From assembly GCF_000943555.1 (NCBI RefSeq), contig NZ_JTDV01000012.1, positions 1 through 41,942 of the forward strand: DNA of 41,942 bases, in the 5' to 3' direction. Source of the stretch: Neotamlana nanhaiensis. GTDB taxonomy: Bacteria > Bacteroidota > Bacteroidia > Flavobacteriales > Flavobacteriaceae. Within the stretch, counting starts at the first letter, position 1; each line of letters begins with the position of its first letter. The notes below the pieces were generated by a model, which did not search any database, had not been told where the DNA came from, and saw nothing but the letters and a program-made list of their open reading frames with translations. The position numbers and the translations under genes are program-made. Shown one piece after another: positions 33,125 to 41,942 of the stretch.

Positions 33125-34669
33125 ATGGATAAAGAATTGATTATTCGATCTAGTTCCGACGATGTTGATTTTGCCTTATTAAAAGATGGAAAACTTATTG
33201 AATTACAAAAGGACGAAGGCGAGAACAAGTTTTCGGTTGGTGATGTGTTTATAGCCAAAATAAGAAAAACTGTTCCGGGTTTAAATGCCGCATTTGTTAA
33301 TGTTGGCTACGAGAAAGATGCATTTTTGCATTATCACGATTTAGGCCCCAAATTACCTTCCCTTTTAAAATTCATAAAACGTGTAAGCACAGGTAAACTA
33401 AAAGATTTCTCTTTAAAAAATTTCCCATTTGAAAAAGATATTGATAAAGGCGGCAAAATTGTAGACGTCCTAAAATCAAATCAATCGCTATTGGTACAAA
33501 TTGTAAAAGAACCTATATCTACAAAAGGCCCTCGAATAAGCTCCGAGCTTTCTATTGCTGGTAGATATATTGTTTTAGTGCCTTTTTCTAATCGTATTTC
33601 TATTTCTCAAAAAATTGAAGATAAAGAAGAAAAAGACCGCTTAAAACGCTTGGTTAAAAGTATAACACCACAAGGTTTTGGGGTTATTGTACGTACCGTA
33701 GCACAAGGCAAAAAAGTAGCCGAACTAGATAAAGATTTACAAAACTTGCTTAGTCGCTGGACGGCAATGAGTAAAAAGCTACATAAAGCCCATCATCCAA
33801 CAAAAGTATTAGGCGAAATGAACAAAGCCTCGTCTATTTTACGAGACATTTTTAACGACACCTTTACTGGAATAACAGTTGATGATGAAGAGCTTTATTA
33901 TCAAATTAAAGACTATTTGCAAGAAATTGCACCTAAGAAAGAATCAATAGTTAAATTATATCAATCAAACATTCCTATTTTCGAGAAATTTGGTATTGAA
34001 CGCCAAATTAAAACCTCGTTTGGTAAAACCGTTTCTATGGCAAAAGGCGCCTATTTGGTAATTGAACATACCGAAGCCTTACATGTTGTAGATGTAAACA
34101 GCGGAAACCGATCAAACAAAGCCAATAACCAAGAGGAAACAGCACTAGAAGTGAATTTAATAGCTGCTACCGAAATTGCCCGCCAACTACGTTTGCGTGA
34201 TATGGGCGGTATTATTGTAGTAGATTTTATTGATATGACAAATGCTGAAAACAGGCAGAAATTGTTTAGTCATCTTCGTGATGAAATGAAAGATGATAGA
34301 GCTAAACATAAAATATTGCCACCAAGCAAATTTGGATTGATACAAATTACAAGGCAGCGTGTACGCCCAGAATTAGACATTAAAACCCGTGAGGAGAATC
34401 CTAACGGTGTTAATGGTGCCGAAATTGAAGCACCTATTGGCGTTGTACAAAAAATAACGCACGACCTTGAGAAACTATTTAAAAAAGACTATAAAAAGGT
34501 GACCTTAAACACACATCCTTTTATAGCAGCCTTTTTAACCAAAGGCTTTCCATCTGTACGTTCAAAATGGTTTTTTGAACACAAAAAATGGGTAAAAGTT
34601 TTACCAAGAGATGCTTACACATACCTAGAATATCATTTTTTCGATAAAAATGGTAAACAAATTAAATAA
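33125..34669 (+). CDS. rng: Ribonuclease G/E family endoribonuclease
   Basis: A 514-residue endoribonuclease that cuts AU-rich single-stranded RNA, matures 16S rRNA and starts mRNA decay. The S1 RNA-binding domain is at ~37-125 with an insertion (VGDVFIAKIRKTVPGLNAAFVNVGYEKDAFLHYHDL). The DNase I-like catalytic core has HVVDVNSGNRS and the metal site GGIIVVDFIDM. The later RQRVRPEL matches the family, but the CPxC zinc-link cysteines of E. coli RNase E are absent, so dimer pairs would not share zinc here. There is no C-terminal degradosome scaffold, as in RNase G. The start follows a two-hairpin leader; a terminator follows the gene. Confidence 0.95.
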   Translation: MDKELIIRSSSDDVDFALLKDGKLIELQKDEGENKFSVGDVFIAKIRKTVPGLNAAFVNVGYEKDAFLHYHDLGPKLPSLLKFIKRVSTGKLKDFSLKNFPFEKDIDKGGKIVDVLKSNQSLLVQIVKEPISTKGPRISSELSIAGRYIVLVPFSNRISISQKIEDKEEKDRLKRLVKSITPQGFGVIVRTVAQGKKVAELDKDLQNLLSRWTAMSKKLHKAHHPTKVLGEMNKASSILRDIFNDTFTGITVDDEELYYQIKDYLQEIAPKKESIVKLYQSNIPIFEKFGIERQIKTSFGKTVSMAKGAYLVIEHTEALHVVDVNSGNRSNKANNQEETALEVNLIAATEIARQLRLRDMGGIIVVDFIDMTNAENRQKLFSHLRDEMKDDRAKHKILPPSKFGLIQITRQRVRPELDIKTREENPNGVNGAEIEAPIGVVQKITHDLEKLFKKDYKKVTLNTHPFIAAFLTKGFPSVRSKWFFEHKKWVKVLPRDAYTYLEYHFFDKNGKQIK

Positions 34670-34673
34670 CCTA

Positions 34674-34710
34674 AAACCCGCAACTTGTAAAAGTTAGCGG
34701 GTTTTTTTAT
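34674..34710. terminator. Rho-independent terminator
   Basis: AAACCCGC (34674-34681) pairs with GCGGGTTT (34697-34704), extended by AACTT against AAGTT with one bulged A, then a T run. It ends rng. Confidence 0.88.
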
Positions 34711-34783
34711 ACGAAATAAATAAATCTTTTTACATATAATATCAATACCTTTAGTAAACTTAATTTGCTAATCATTAAGGAGA

Positions 34784-35139
34784 ATGATAACTTCAAACTT
34801 TAATAAAAATTTAAATATTCTTGAAACTAAGTTTAAAGATTATGTTACCGCAGAGGGTATAATAAGATATATAGAAGAATTTGAAACAAACACTGCCTAC
34901 CCTCGAAAACTAAAAACTTTAATCATAGCAGAACACGCCGTTTTAAGATTTTCTACTAAAGCAAAAAACCAATCGTTAAAGCAATAGGAGATGGTAATTC
35001 TGCTATAGTAATTAATAACTCTGTAAATGCTGTTATGGCCACTATGTATAGCTTAATTGCCAACAATAAAAAGTATAAAAACAAGGTGTTCTCTATAGGA
35101 CAAGCTGCCTTATTATGGCTAGAAAGATTCAGTTTTTGA
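34784..35139 (+). pseudogene. STAS/SEC14-like protein split between two frames (frameshift or programmed slip)
   Basis: Frame one runs from the ATG at 34784 and stops at 34985 after 67 residues. A second frame, shifted by -1, continues without a start to TGA at 35137: PIVKAIGDGNSAIVINN ... YKNKVFSIGQAALLWLERFSF. Joined, they give ~118 residues in the order expected for the small Bacteroidota STAS/SEC14-like proteins (start with ILETKFKDYVTAEGIIRYI, YPRKLKTLI, end FS...AALLWL). Frame one contains A AAA AAC at 34963-34969 in the correct phase for a -1 slip, exactly where the frames join. One extra A would also repair it. Compared with my memory of the family the middle is ~10 residues short, which favours a decayed gene. 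Confidence 0.6.
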
Positions 35140-35210
35140 CTTTACAACTTGAACTTTCTAATTTTAAGCAAAGATTAATTTTAACATTTCAGCGGTATTT
35201 TTTGCTTTTA

Positions 35211-35244
35211 ATCGACGCTAATATCAATTATTTATTTACATTTG
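35211..35244 (+). promoter_or_regulatory. Candidate promoter of the giant surface-protein gene
   Basis: TTTG (35211-35214) and TACATTTG (35237-35244) are 22 bases apart and match the Bacteroidota consensus. They lie 133 bases before the ATG at 35378, giving a long leader. The 238-base gap 35140-35377 contains no other gene. Confidence 0.6.
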
Positions 35245-35377
35245 TTTATATAAACCTGCTATATATGAACGATATAACCCGTACCTACGTTACAAAGTGT
35301 TTCTCAATAATTCCACGAAAAACACTTAAACATTAACATATAGCTCACTAAAATTCTCTTCAACTAACTATTTTATC

Positions 35378-38300
35378 ATGCTAAAAAAGTTTATTTTTTG
35401 TGCAGTTCTATGCTTTAGTACACACTTATTTTCGCAAAATTTCAGATCGATTTGGAATACCAATAATATTGAAAGCGGATCGTCTACAAACAACCAAATA
35501 ACCATACCAACTAACCCTAGTTATACCTATAATTATACCGTTGATTGGGGTGATGGTAATACCGATACAGGGATAACTGCCAATATTACCCACGACTACG
35601 CTGCACCAGGAATTTACACTGTAGAAATAAGTGGAAATTTTCCTGCAATCTATTTTAATGATGAGAATAGTAGCGATAAGCTTAAGATTATTGAAATTTT
35701 AGAGTGGGGATCTTCCATACAATGGCAAACCATGGAAAGCGCCTTTTTTGGCTGTGAAAACTTGAATTTCGATTTAATTGATGCTCCAAATCTTTCACAG
35801 GTAACAACACTTGAAGACATGTTTAGAGATTGTTTAAGCTTTAACGGTATTGTAAACAATTGGGATGTTAGCACGATTACTAATCTATCCGGGTTATTCG
35901 ATAATTGCCGAATTTTTAACAGACCTCTAGACAATTGGGACACTAGCAGTGTAACCAATATGAGTAGAACTTTTAGAAGCAACTATCAGTTTAACGAACC
36001 CTTAGACAACTGGAATACAGCTGCCGTTACTACTATGGAAAACATGTTTGCTGGGGCTAGTCGTTTTAATCAAAATATTAATAATTGGGTGGTTAATAAT
36101 GTAACTAACATGTTTGGTACATTTAGTAGCACTGGCAGTTACAACCAACCTTTAAATAATTGGAATGTGAGCAAGGTCACCACTACGGCGAGCATGTTCT
36201 ATTCTTCCGATTTTAATCAAAATATCAATAATTGGGATGTGAGCCATGTAACTGACATGTCTAGAATGTTTGCGTCTTCAGAATTTAATCAATCATTAGA
36301 TAATTGGGTGGTCTCTGAAGTTGAAAACATGAGTGCCATGTTTCAGCGTAACCGCACGTTTAACCAACCACTTAACTCTTGGGATGTAAGTAAAGTAACG
36401 AACATGTCGAGTATGTTTGATGGTTATTACTGGGATCAAGTTTACAACTACCCACTTGATGCTTGGGATGTAAGCAATGTGACCGATATGAGTTATATGT
36501 TTAGAGATAATTCGGCTTTCAATCAAGACCTCAGCAATTGGGACGTGAGTAGTGTTACCAACATGCGCGGTATGTTTCAAGAGTCTGCAGTTTTTAATCA
36601 AGATATTAATATTTGGAATGTTAGTAATGTAACTAACATGTCTAGTATGTTTCAGCAAGCACAAGTATTTAATTCGCCATTAAACAATTGGAATATTAGT
36701 AATGTTACCAATACGTCGAGTATGTTTTATAATGCGCCGGTTTTTAATCAGCCTTTAAATAACTGGAATACGTCTAGCATTACGAATTTTCAAAATATGT
36801 TCGCATTAGCGGTTGCGTTCAATCAAGACATTAGCGGTTGGAACACATCCGCCGTAACCAACATGTCAGGCACATTTAATTCGGCAACAGCCTTTAATCA
36901 AAATATTGGCACTTGGGATATGTCTGCGGTAAACAACCTCAACAATATGCTGTCTAACAGTGGAATTTCCCAAGAAAATTACGACAACATACTAATTGCT
37001 TGGTCTGCACAAACGGTAAATTCAGGATTGGGCTTAGGAGCTACTGGCTTACAATATTGCGATGCTCTAAGTCAGCGTCAAAGTTTAATAGATGATGATG
37101 GCTGGACTATTTCAGGCGATAATGTAAACTGTTCGTATGTGTTGTGTACCGATATTACCATGCCTCAAGCGGGTGACACGGCAACACCTGCAAATAGTGA
37201 TATACGATGGAATCCAGCACCTAACGCTACGGGATATTACGTTTCTGTGAGACGAGAAAATGGAGCAACAACACAAGTTATTTACAATAATGAAGATGTT
37301 GGTAACGTAGTTGGCATAGATTTTACCAACGAATTTACCGCTGGCGATACCGTTTACGTTACGGTAACGCCGTACAACGATGAAGGACCTGCAACAGGCT
37401 GTCCAGAAATTAGTTTTATGGTAGTAGATAGTTGGGTAAATAGCCCTGATGCATTTAAACTGACTTACGATACCACACTGGTAAACGGAACTTGGACTTC
37501 ACCTGCAGATCAGTTGAGACTATTAACGCAATCTGGCTTAACATATAATTATAATATTGATTGGGGCGATGGCCAATACGATAACAATGTTACTACTGAT
37601 ATCACACACACCTATTTAACACCTGGAATATATACCATAAGTATTATTGGTGATTTTCCTGCTCCAAGACATCGAGAGTTTCACGATAGTTTCAAACTAC
37701 TGTCTATAGATCAATGGGGAACTCAAGTATGGCAAAGTATGCAAAGTGGTTTTGCCGGTTGTGAAAATATGATTTACAACGCCACAGATATTCCTAACCT
37801 TACCAATGTCGAGAATATGGCTAGTATGTTTATTGCTTGCGATTTATTTAATGGCAACATAAACAATTGGGATGTAAGCAACGTAACCAACATGTATGGT
37901 ATGTTTGGTGCGGCAACAGCATATAATCAACCACTTGATAACTGGGATGTAAGCAACGTAACCAACATGAATTTTATGTTTGCTAGCACACAAGACTTTA
38001 ATCAAAATCTAAACAGTTGGAATACAAGTAGCGTAACCGACATGGCAAGAATGTTTAGTAGCGCTCGTGCATTTAACCAACCACTTAATAACTGGAATAC
38101 AAGTAATGTTGATGATATGTCTCAAATGTTTTCCAGAGCTTCAGTGTTTAATCAACCGCTAGGTAATTGGGATACGAGTAATGTTCTCGATATGGAAGAC
38201 ATGTTTTATTACGCTGAAGCTTTCAACCAAAATATTGATGCTTGGAATGTCGCTTCGGTAACGACAATGGAAAGCATGTTTCAAAATGCAATAGCTTTTA

Positions 38301-41300
38301 ATCAACCTTTAAATTCATGGAATGTGGCTTCGGTTACAAACATGAGTTCTATGTTTTCGAATGCCAATGCATTTAATCAACCCTTAGGAAACTGGAACGT
38401 ATTTTCGGTAGCAAATATGTATGCTATGTTTAGTGGTGCGCAAAGCTTTAATCAGAATATCGATACTTGGAATGTTACCAACGTTACCAACATGAGTTAT
38501 ATGTTTAACTATGCAAGCAATTTTAATGAAGCGCTCAACTCATGGGATGTAAATTCGGTTGTAAACATGTCGGCGATGTTTCGTGGTGCGCAAAGTTTTA
38601 ATCAACCTCTTAACAATTGGGATGTGAGTGCAGTGGCAAATATGAGTAATATGTTTCAAGATGCCGTTGTTTTTAATCAACCCTTATCAAATTGGAATGT
38701 AAGCTCAGTAACATTAATGCCTTCTATGTTCGAAAGTGCTTCAGCTTTTAATCAAGATATTAATACCTGGGATGTTTCTGTAGTTACCAATTTCCAATCG
38801 ATGTTTGAAAGTGCAAGTGTATTTAATTCACCATTAAATAATTGGGATACTGGTGAAGCTTTAACCATGGAAACTATGTTTTATGGTGCATCAGCTTATA
38901 ACCAAAATATTGATAGTTGGAATACTGCGTATGTAATCATCATGAAAGAAATGTTTAGAAACGCTACTTCTTTTAACTACGATTTAAATTCATGGAATGT
39001 CGCTTCGGTAACAACTATGCAGGGTATGTTTCAAAATGCAACAGCCTTTAATGGTGTTATTGATAGCTGGAACGTTAGAAATGTGTTGTTAATGATGGAT
39101 ATGTTTAATGGTGCAAGCAGTTTTAATCAATCGGTAAATAGTTGGAGAACAAACAACGTTACCAACATGGATAGAATGTTTCAAAACGCCTCATCATTAA
39201 ATCAACCTTTTAATAATTGGTTGATTGGAAACGTTTCTATGCGCGCTATGTTTCATGATGCTGTGGCGTTTAATCAATATTTAGGAGATTGGGATATTAG
39301 CGGTGTTAGTAACATGCAAAACATGCTTGATGACACGGCTATAAGTCGAGAAAATTACGATAACACCTTAATTGCATGGTCAGAGCAAACATTAACACCT
39401 GGCATCAATTTAGGCGCAAATAGTTTATTGTATTGTGATGCTTTGGAAGAACGCCAATCAATGATTGATAATTTTGGATGGACTATTTCTGGTGATGTCT
39501 TAGATTGTCCAATTCCAGACTGTACGCAACTTGTGGCGCCACTTAACGGAGCAACCAATGTGCCTGTAAACACGAACATAACTTGGGAACATGCCCTATA
39601 TGCGCGCGAGTACGATTTAACCATTACCATTCAACCGTCAGGCACCGTAATTACAGAAACTGTTGTAGATGCAACCACATACGAATTTGCTATCGATTTT
39701 ACAGGCGGCGAAACCGTTTACGTAACTATTGTGCCTAAAAACGATTCTGGATCTGCTGTTGGTCCATGTACACAAGAGAGTTTTGTAATTTCCACCAATG
39801 CAGCTGCTGCTCCAGATTGTACTACCATTACACTGCCTAATAACGGAGATACTGATGTTCCTGTAACTACCGATTTAAGTTGGGATATTATAAGTAACGC
39901 CGATGGTTATCGTTTAACGGTAGGAACAACCTCTGGAGGCAACGACATTTTAAATAATGTTGATGTTGGTAATAACACCTCCTACGATTTTGCTTCAGAT
40001 TTACCAGAAGACACACTTATTTATGTAAATATTACACCTTATAATGCCGATGGCGATTCGTCTGGTTGTACAGAGGCTTCTTTTAGAACCGAATTTGTAC
40101 CTATTCCGCCAACATGCACCACTTTAACCAATCCGTTAAATGGTGCTACAAACGTAGCCGTAGATACTAATTTATCATGGAATGCTGTTGCAGACGCTAC
40201 AGGTTATTTAGTAAGTGTGGGTATCACTTCTGGTGGTGTAGAAGTTGTAAATAGTATAGATGTTGGTAACGTTACGATATTTAGTTTTTCTGAAGATTTA
40301 CAAGAAAATAGAATATACTACGTAAACATTACGCCTTACAATGCTGTGGGCGATGCTTCTGGTTGTACAGAGGAATCTTTCACTACTTCTGCGGCACCAA
40401 CAGGTCCTAGTTGTACTTCTTTAACCCAACCATTAAACGGAGCAACCAACGTTTCGGTTTCTATAGATATTAATTGGAGTGCTGTTGCAGACGCTACAGG
40501 ATATCGTTTAACTATTGGTACAACGTCGGGTGGCAATAATATTGTCAATAATATTGATGTTGGTAACAACCTAACTTATAACTATTCGGCAGATTTTCCA
40601 GAGAATACTCAAATCTATGTAACGATTACACCGTATAATGCTATTGGTGACGCGACGGGTTGTTCCGAAGAAAGTTTTACTACAGAAACACTTCCAACAC
40701 CACCAGGCTGTACGAGTTTAACAAATCCCGTTAACGGCGCTACTGATGTTTTAATTACTACAGATTTATCTTGGAATAATGTTACCGATGCTTCAGGCTA
40801 TCGTTTAACCGTAGGAACGACTTCTGGAGGCAATGATATTTTAGACAATGTTGATATGGGCAATGTTTTAACTTACGATTTTGCTTCAGATTTACCTGAA
40901 AACACCGAGATTTTTGTGACCATCACACCGTACAATACAGATGGCGATGCTACGGATTGTTCCGAAGAAAGTTTCACAACAGAAACACTTCCAACACCAC
41001 CAGGCTGTACGAGTTTAACAAATCCGCTTAACGGAGCTACTGATGTTGCAATTTCTACAGATTTATCTTGGAATACCGTTACCACCTCCACAGGCTATCG
41101 TTTAACCGTTGGAACGACTTCAGGAGGCAATGATATTTTAGACAATGTTGATGTGGGCAATGTTTTAACTTATGATTTCGCTTCAGATTTACCTGAAAAC
41201 ACGGAGATTTTTGTAACCATCACACCTTACAATACAGATGGCGATGCTACGGGATGTTCTGAAGAAAGTTTCACCACGGAAACACTTCCAACACCACCAG

Positions 41301-41942
41301 GCTGTGCGAGTTTAACAAATCCAGTTAATGGAGCTTCAGATGTTGCAATTACTACAGATTTATCTTGGAATACCGTCACCGATGCTTCAGGATATCGTTT
41401 AACCGTTGGAACAACTTCTGGAGGCAATGATATTTTAGACAATGTTGATGTTGGTGATGTTTCAACTTATGATTTCGCTTCAGATTTACCTGAAAACACC
41501 GAGATTTTTGTAACCATTACACCATATAATGCAGATGGTGACGCGACGGGTTGCTCGGAAGAAAGTTTCACCACAGAAACACTTCCAACACCACCAAACT
41601 GTACGAGTTTAATAAATCCAGTTAACGGAGCTACTGATGTTGCAATTACTACAGATTTATCTTGGAATACCGTTACCACCTCCACAGGATATCGTTTAAC
41701 CGTTGGAACGACTTCTGGCGGAAATGATATTTTAGACAATGTTGATGTAGGTGATGTTTTAACTTATAATTTTCCTTCAGATTTACCTGAAAACACCGAA
41801 GTTTTTGTAACTATTACACCTTATAATGCAGATGGCGATGCTACGGGTTGTTCGGAAGAAAGTTTTACCACAGAAACTCTTCCAACACCACCAAACTGTA
41901 CGAGTTTAATAAATCCGCTTAACGGCGCTACTGATGTTTTAA
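35378..41942 (+). CDS. Giant BspA/DUF285-type surface protein with Fn3-like array (partial, 3' end missing)
   Basis: One uninterrupted frame runs from ATG at 35378 to the window end: at least 2188 codons. A signal peptide ends at ~20 (HLFSQ). Module A: a PKD-like WGDG domain (DWGDG at 56-60), then 15 repeats of ~25 residues of the form N-W-(D/N)-(V/T)-S-x-V-T-N-M-x-x-M-F ... F-N-Q-x-(L/I), which is the DUF285/BspA repeat, a cap (NYDNILIAW...GWTISG), and one Fn3-like domain. Module B repeats this: DWGDG at 728-732, 20 repeats, the cap, then Fn3-like units of exactly 99 residues to the end. BspA-type repeats bind host or matrix proteins and surfaces. A T9SS sorting domain is likely in the missing C-terminus. 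The gene has its own promoter-like site. Confidence 0.93.
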   Translation, partial: MLKKFIFCAVLCFSTHLFSQNFRSIWNTNNIESGSSTNNQITIPTNPSYTYNYTVDWGDGNTDTGITANITHDYAAPGIYTVEISGNFPAIYFNDENSSDKLKIIEILEWGSSIQWQTMESAFFGCENLNFDLIDAPNLSQVTTLEDMFRDCLSFNGIVNNWDVSTITNLSGLFDNCRIFNRPLDNWDTSSVTNMSRTFRSNYQFNEPLDNWNTAAVTTMENMFAGASRFNQNINNWVVNNVTNMFGTFSSTGSYNQPLNNWNVSKVTTTASMFYSSDFNQNINNWDVSHVTDMSRMFASSEFNQSLDNWVVSEVENMSAMFQRNRTFNQPLNSWDVSKVTNMSSMFDGYYWDQVYNYPLDAWDVSNVTDMSYMFRDNSAFNQDLSNWDVSSVTNMRGMFQESAVFNQDINIWNVSNVTNMSSMFQQAQVFNSPLNNWNISNVTNTSSMFYNAPVFNQPLNNWNTSSITNFQNMFALAVAFNQDISGWNTSAVTNMSGTFNSATAFNQNIGTWDMSAVNNLNNMLSNSGISQENYDNILIAWSAQTVNSGLGLGATGLQYCDALSQRQSLIDDDGWTISGDNVNCSYVLCTDITMPQAGDTATPANSDIRWNPAPNATGYYVSVRRENGATTQVIYNNEDVGNVVGIDFTNEFTAGDTVYVTVTPYNDEGPATGCPEISFMVVDSWVNSPDAFKLTYDTTLVNGTWTSPADQLRLLTQSGLTYNYNIDWGDGQYDNNVTTDITHTYLTPGIYTISIIGDFPAPRHREFHDSFKLLSIDQWGTQVWQSMQSGFAGCENMIYNATDIPNLTNVENMASMFIACDLFNGNINNWDVSNVTNMYGMFGAATAYNQPLDNWDVSNVTNMNFMFASTQDFNQNLNSWNTSSVTDMARMFSSARAFNQPLNNWNTSNVDDMSQMFSRASVFNQPLGNWDTSNVLDMEDMFYYAEAFNQNIDAWNVASVTTMESMFQNAIAFNQPLNSWNVASVTNMSSMFSNANAFNQPLGNWNVFSVANMYAMFSGAQSFNQNIDTWNVTNVTNMSYMFNYASNFNEALNSWDVNSVVNMSAMFRGAQSFNQPLNNWDVSAVANMSNMFQDAVVFNQPLSNWNVSSVTLMPSMFESASAFNQDINTWDVSVVTNFQSMFESASVFNSPLNNWDTGEALTMETMFYGASAYNQNIDSWNTAYVIIMKEMFRNATSFNYDLNSWNVASVTTMQGMFQNATAFNGVIDSWNVRNVLLMMDMFNGASSFNQSVNSWRTNNVTNMDRMFQNASSLNQPFNNWLIGNVSMRAMFHDAVAFNQYLGDWDISGVSNMQNMLDDTAISRENYDNTLIAWSEQTLTPGINLGANSLLYCDALEERQSMIDNFGWTISGDVLDCPIPDCTQLVAPLNGATNVPVNTNITWEHALYAREYDLTITIQPSGTVITETVVDATTYEFAIDFTGGETVYVTIVPKNDSGSAVGPCTQESFVISTNAAAAPDCTTITLPNNGDTDVPVTTDLSWDIISNADGYRLTVGTTSGGNDILNNVDVGNNTSYDFASDLPEDTLIYVNITPYNADGDSSGCTEASFRTEFVPIPPTCTTLTNPLNGATNVAVDTNLSWNAVADATGYLVSVGITSGGVEVVNSIDVGNVTIFSFSEDLQENRIYYVNITPYNAVGDASGCTEESFTTSAAPTGPSCTSLTQPLNGATNVSVSIDINWSAVADATGYRLTIGTTSGGNNIVNNIDVGNNLTYNYSADFPENTQIYVTITPYNAIGDATGCSEESFTTETLPTPPGCTSLTNPVNGATDVLITTDLSWNNVTDASGYRLTVGTTSGGNDILDNVDMGNVLTYDFASDLPENTEIFVTITPYNTDGDATDCSEESFTTETLPTPPGCTSLTNPLNGATDVAISTDLSWNTVTTSTGYRLTVGTTSGGNDILDNVDVGNVLTYDFASDLPENTEIFVTITPYNTDGDATGCSEESFTTETLPTPPGCASLTNPVNGASDVAITTDLSWNTVTDASGYRLTVGTTSGGNDILDNVDVGDVSTYDFASDLPENTEIFVTITPYNADGDATGCSEESFTTETLPTPPNCTSLINPVNGATDVAITTDLSWNTVTTSTGYRLTVGTTSGGNDILDNVDVGDVLTYNFPSDLPENTEVFVTITPYNADGDATGCSEESFTTETLPTPPNCTSLINPLNGATDVL
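35855..36958 (+). repeat. DUF285/BspA repeat block 1 (15 units of ~75 bp)
   Basis: Trp codons begin the units at 35861 and end at 36914, with period 75 bp apart from small changes in two or three units. Each codes for N-W-x-x-S-x-V-T-x-M-x-x-M-F plus a short F-N-Q-x-(L/I) turn. DNA identity between units is modest, so they are old. Confidence 0.9.
37862..39334 (+). repeat. DUF285/BspA repeat block 2 (20 units of ~75 bp)
   Basis: Trp codons run from 37868 to 39290; 19 intervals total 1422 bp, that is 75 bp each with one unit shorter by one codon. The coded pattern matches block 1, but the block has five more units. Confidence 0.9.
39506..41942 (+). repeat. Tandem Fn3-like repeats with exact 297-bp period
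   Basis: Unit starts fall at 39506, 39803, 40100, 40397, 40694, 40991, 41288, 41585 and 41882, each exactly 297 bp (99 codons) apart; the last is cut by the window end. Each unit codes for P-x-P-P-x-C-T-x-L, NG-A-T-D-V, L-S-W, (S/T)GYRLTVGTTSGGNDIL and VTITPYNxDGDA. The units from 40694 on are near-identical at DNA level; earlier ones are more diverged. Confidence 0.95.

Noticed and set aside
35115-35336. A 73-codon frame starting inside the STAS-like remnant and running into the adhesin leader
   Set aside because: The first codons overlap the other frame of the remnant, the sequence is low in complexity, and no domain or homologous pattern is visible.
35861-39334. Regular 75-bp repeats as a possible CRISPR array
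   Set aside because: The repeats are coding, vary in sequence, keep one open frame without spacers, and encode the DUF285 motif.
36296-41739. Several minus-strand open frames within the giant gene, such as 36296-36664, 39355-39630, 40336-40569 and 41467-41739
   Set aside because: They are the reverse image of the DUF285 and Fn3-like repeats, recur with the repeat period and have no start context.

Overview
The window is chromosomal DNA from a member of the Bacteroidota, most likely a marine Flavobacteriaceae. This rests on low GC, A-rich leaders without clear Shine-Dalgarno sites, TAnnTTTG-type promoter elements, type IX secretion (T9SS) C-terminal sorting domains, the mutY-ssb-gldE-gldD gliding cluster, TonB receptors with a carboxypeptidase-like N-domain, and lipoproteins with acidic residues after the lipid cysteine. 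No tRNA, rRNA, CRISPR array, phage or transposase gene was seen.

Layout. 1-1.7 kb: the 3' end of one T9SS-secreted protein, a remnant of another, and one complete T9SS cargo protein. 1.7-8.2 kb: ileS, a DksA/TraR-like regulator and lspA, then a large exported protein with an OmpA-like stretch. 8.2-11.0 kb (minus strand): a tight cluster of a RimB-like aspartic protease, RimK, an M14/AstE-like deacylase and 5-formyl-THF cyclo-ligase. 11.1-15.3 kb: uvrC and a patatin/beta-barrel protein. 15.5-18.1 kb: homogentisate dioxygenase and HPPD (tyrosine catabolism), separated by an inverted pair of intergenic repeat elements. 18.2-23.5 kb: a small outer-membrane barrel (minus), then a DUF3108 protein, tryptophan 2,3-dioxygenase, an M23 lipoprotein and pgi packed head to tail. 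23.7-28.8 kb: a TonB receptor, a lipoprotein with four YGNF-type repeats and a surface-type lipoprotein nuclease, probably an outer-membrane nutrient (possibly DNA) acquisition locus. 28.8-32.3 kb (minus): mutY, ssb, gldE, gldD. 32.4-34.7 kb: HU, a 30-residue very basic mini-protein, and RNase G/E. 34.8-35.1 kb: a two-frame STAS/SEC14-like gene whose frames join at an A AAA AAC heptamer. 35.4 kb to the end: one giant open gene (at least 2188 codons) for a BspA/DUF285-type surface protein with a duplicated [WGDG domain + 25-residue repeats + cap + Fn3-like] module and an array of exactly 297-bp Fn3-like repeats that runs off the window.

Most of the window is ordinary flavobacterial core genome. 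The parts most worth a second look are the giant repeat protein, the frameshifted STAS-like gene, the RimB/RimK/M14 trio, the mini-protein next to HU and RNase G, the hairpin-rich leader of RNase G, and the TonB/YGNF/nuclease locus.
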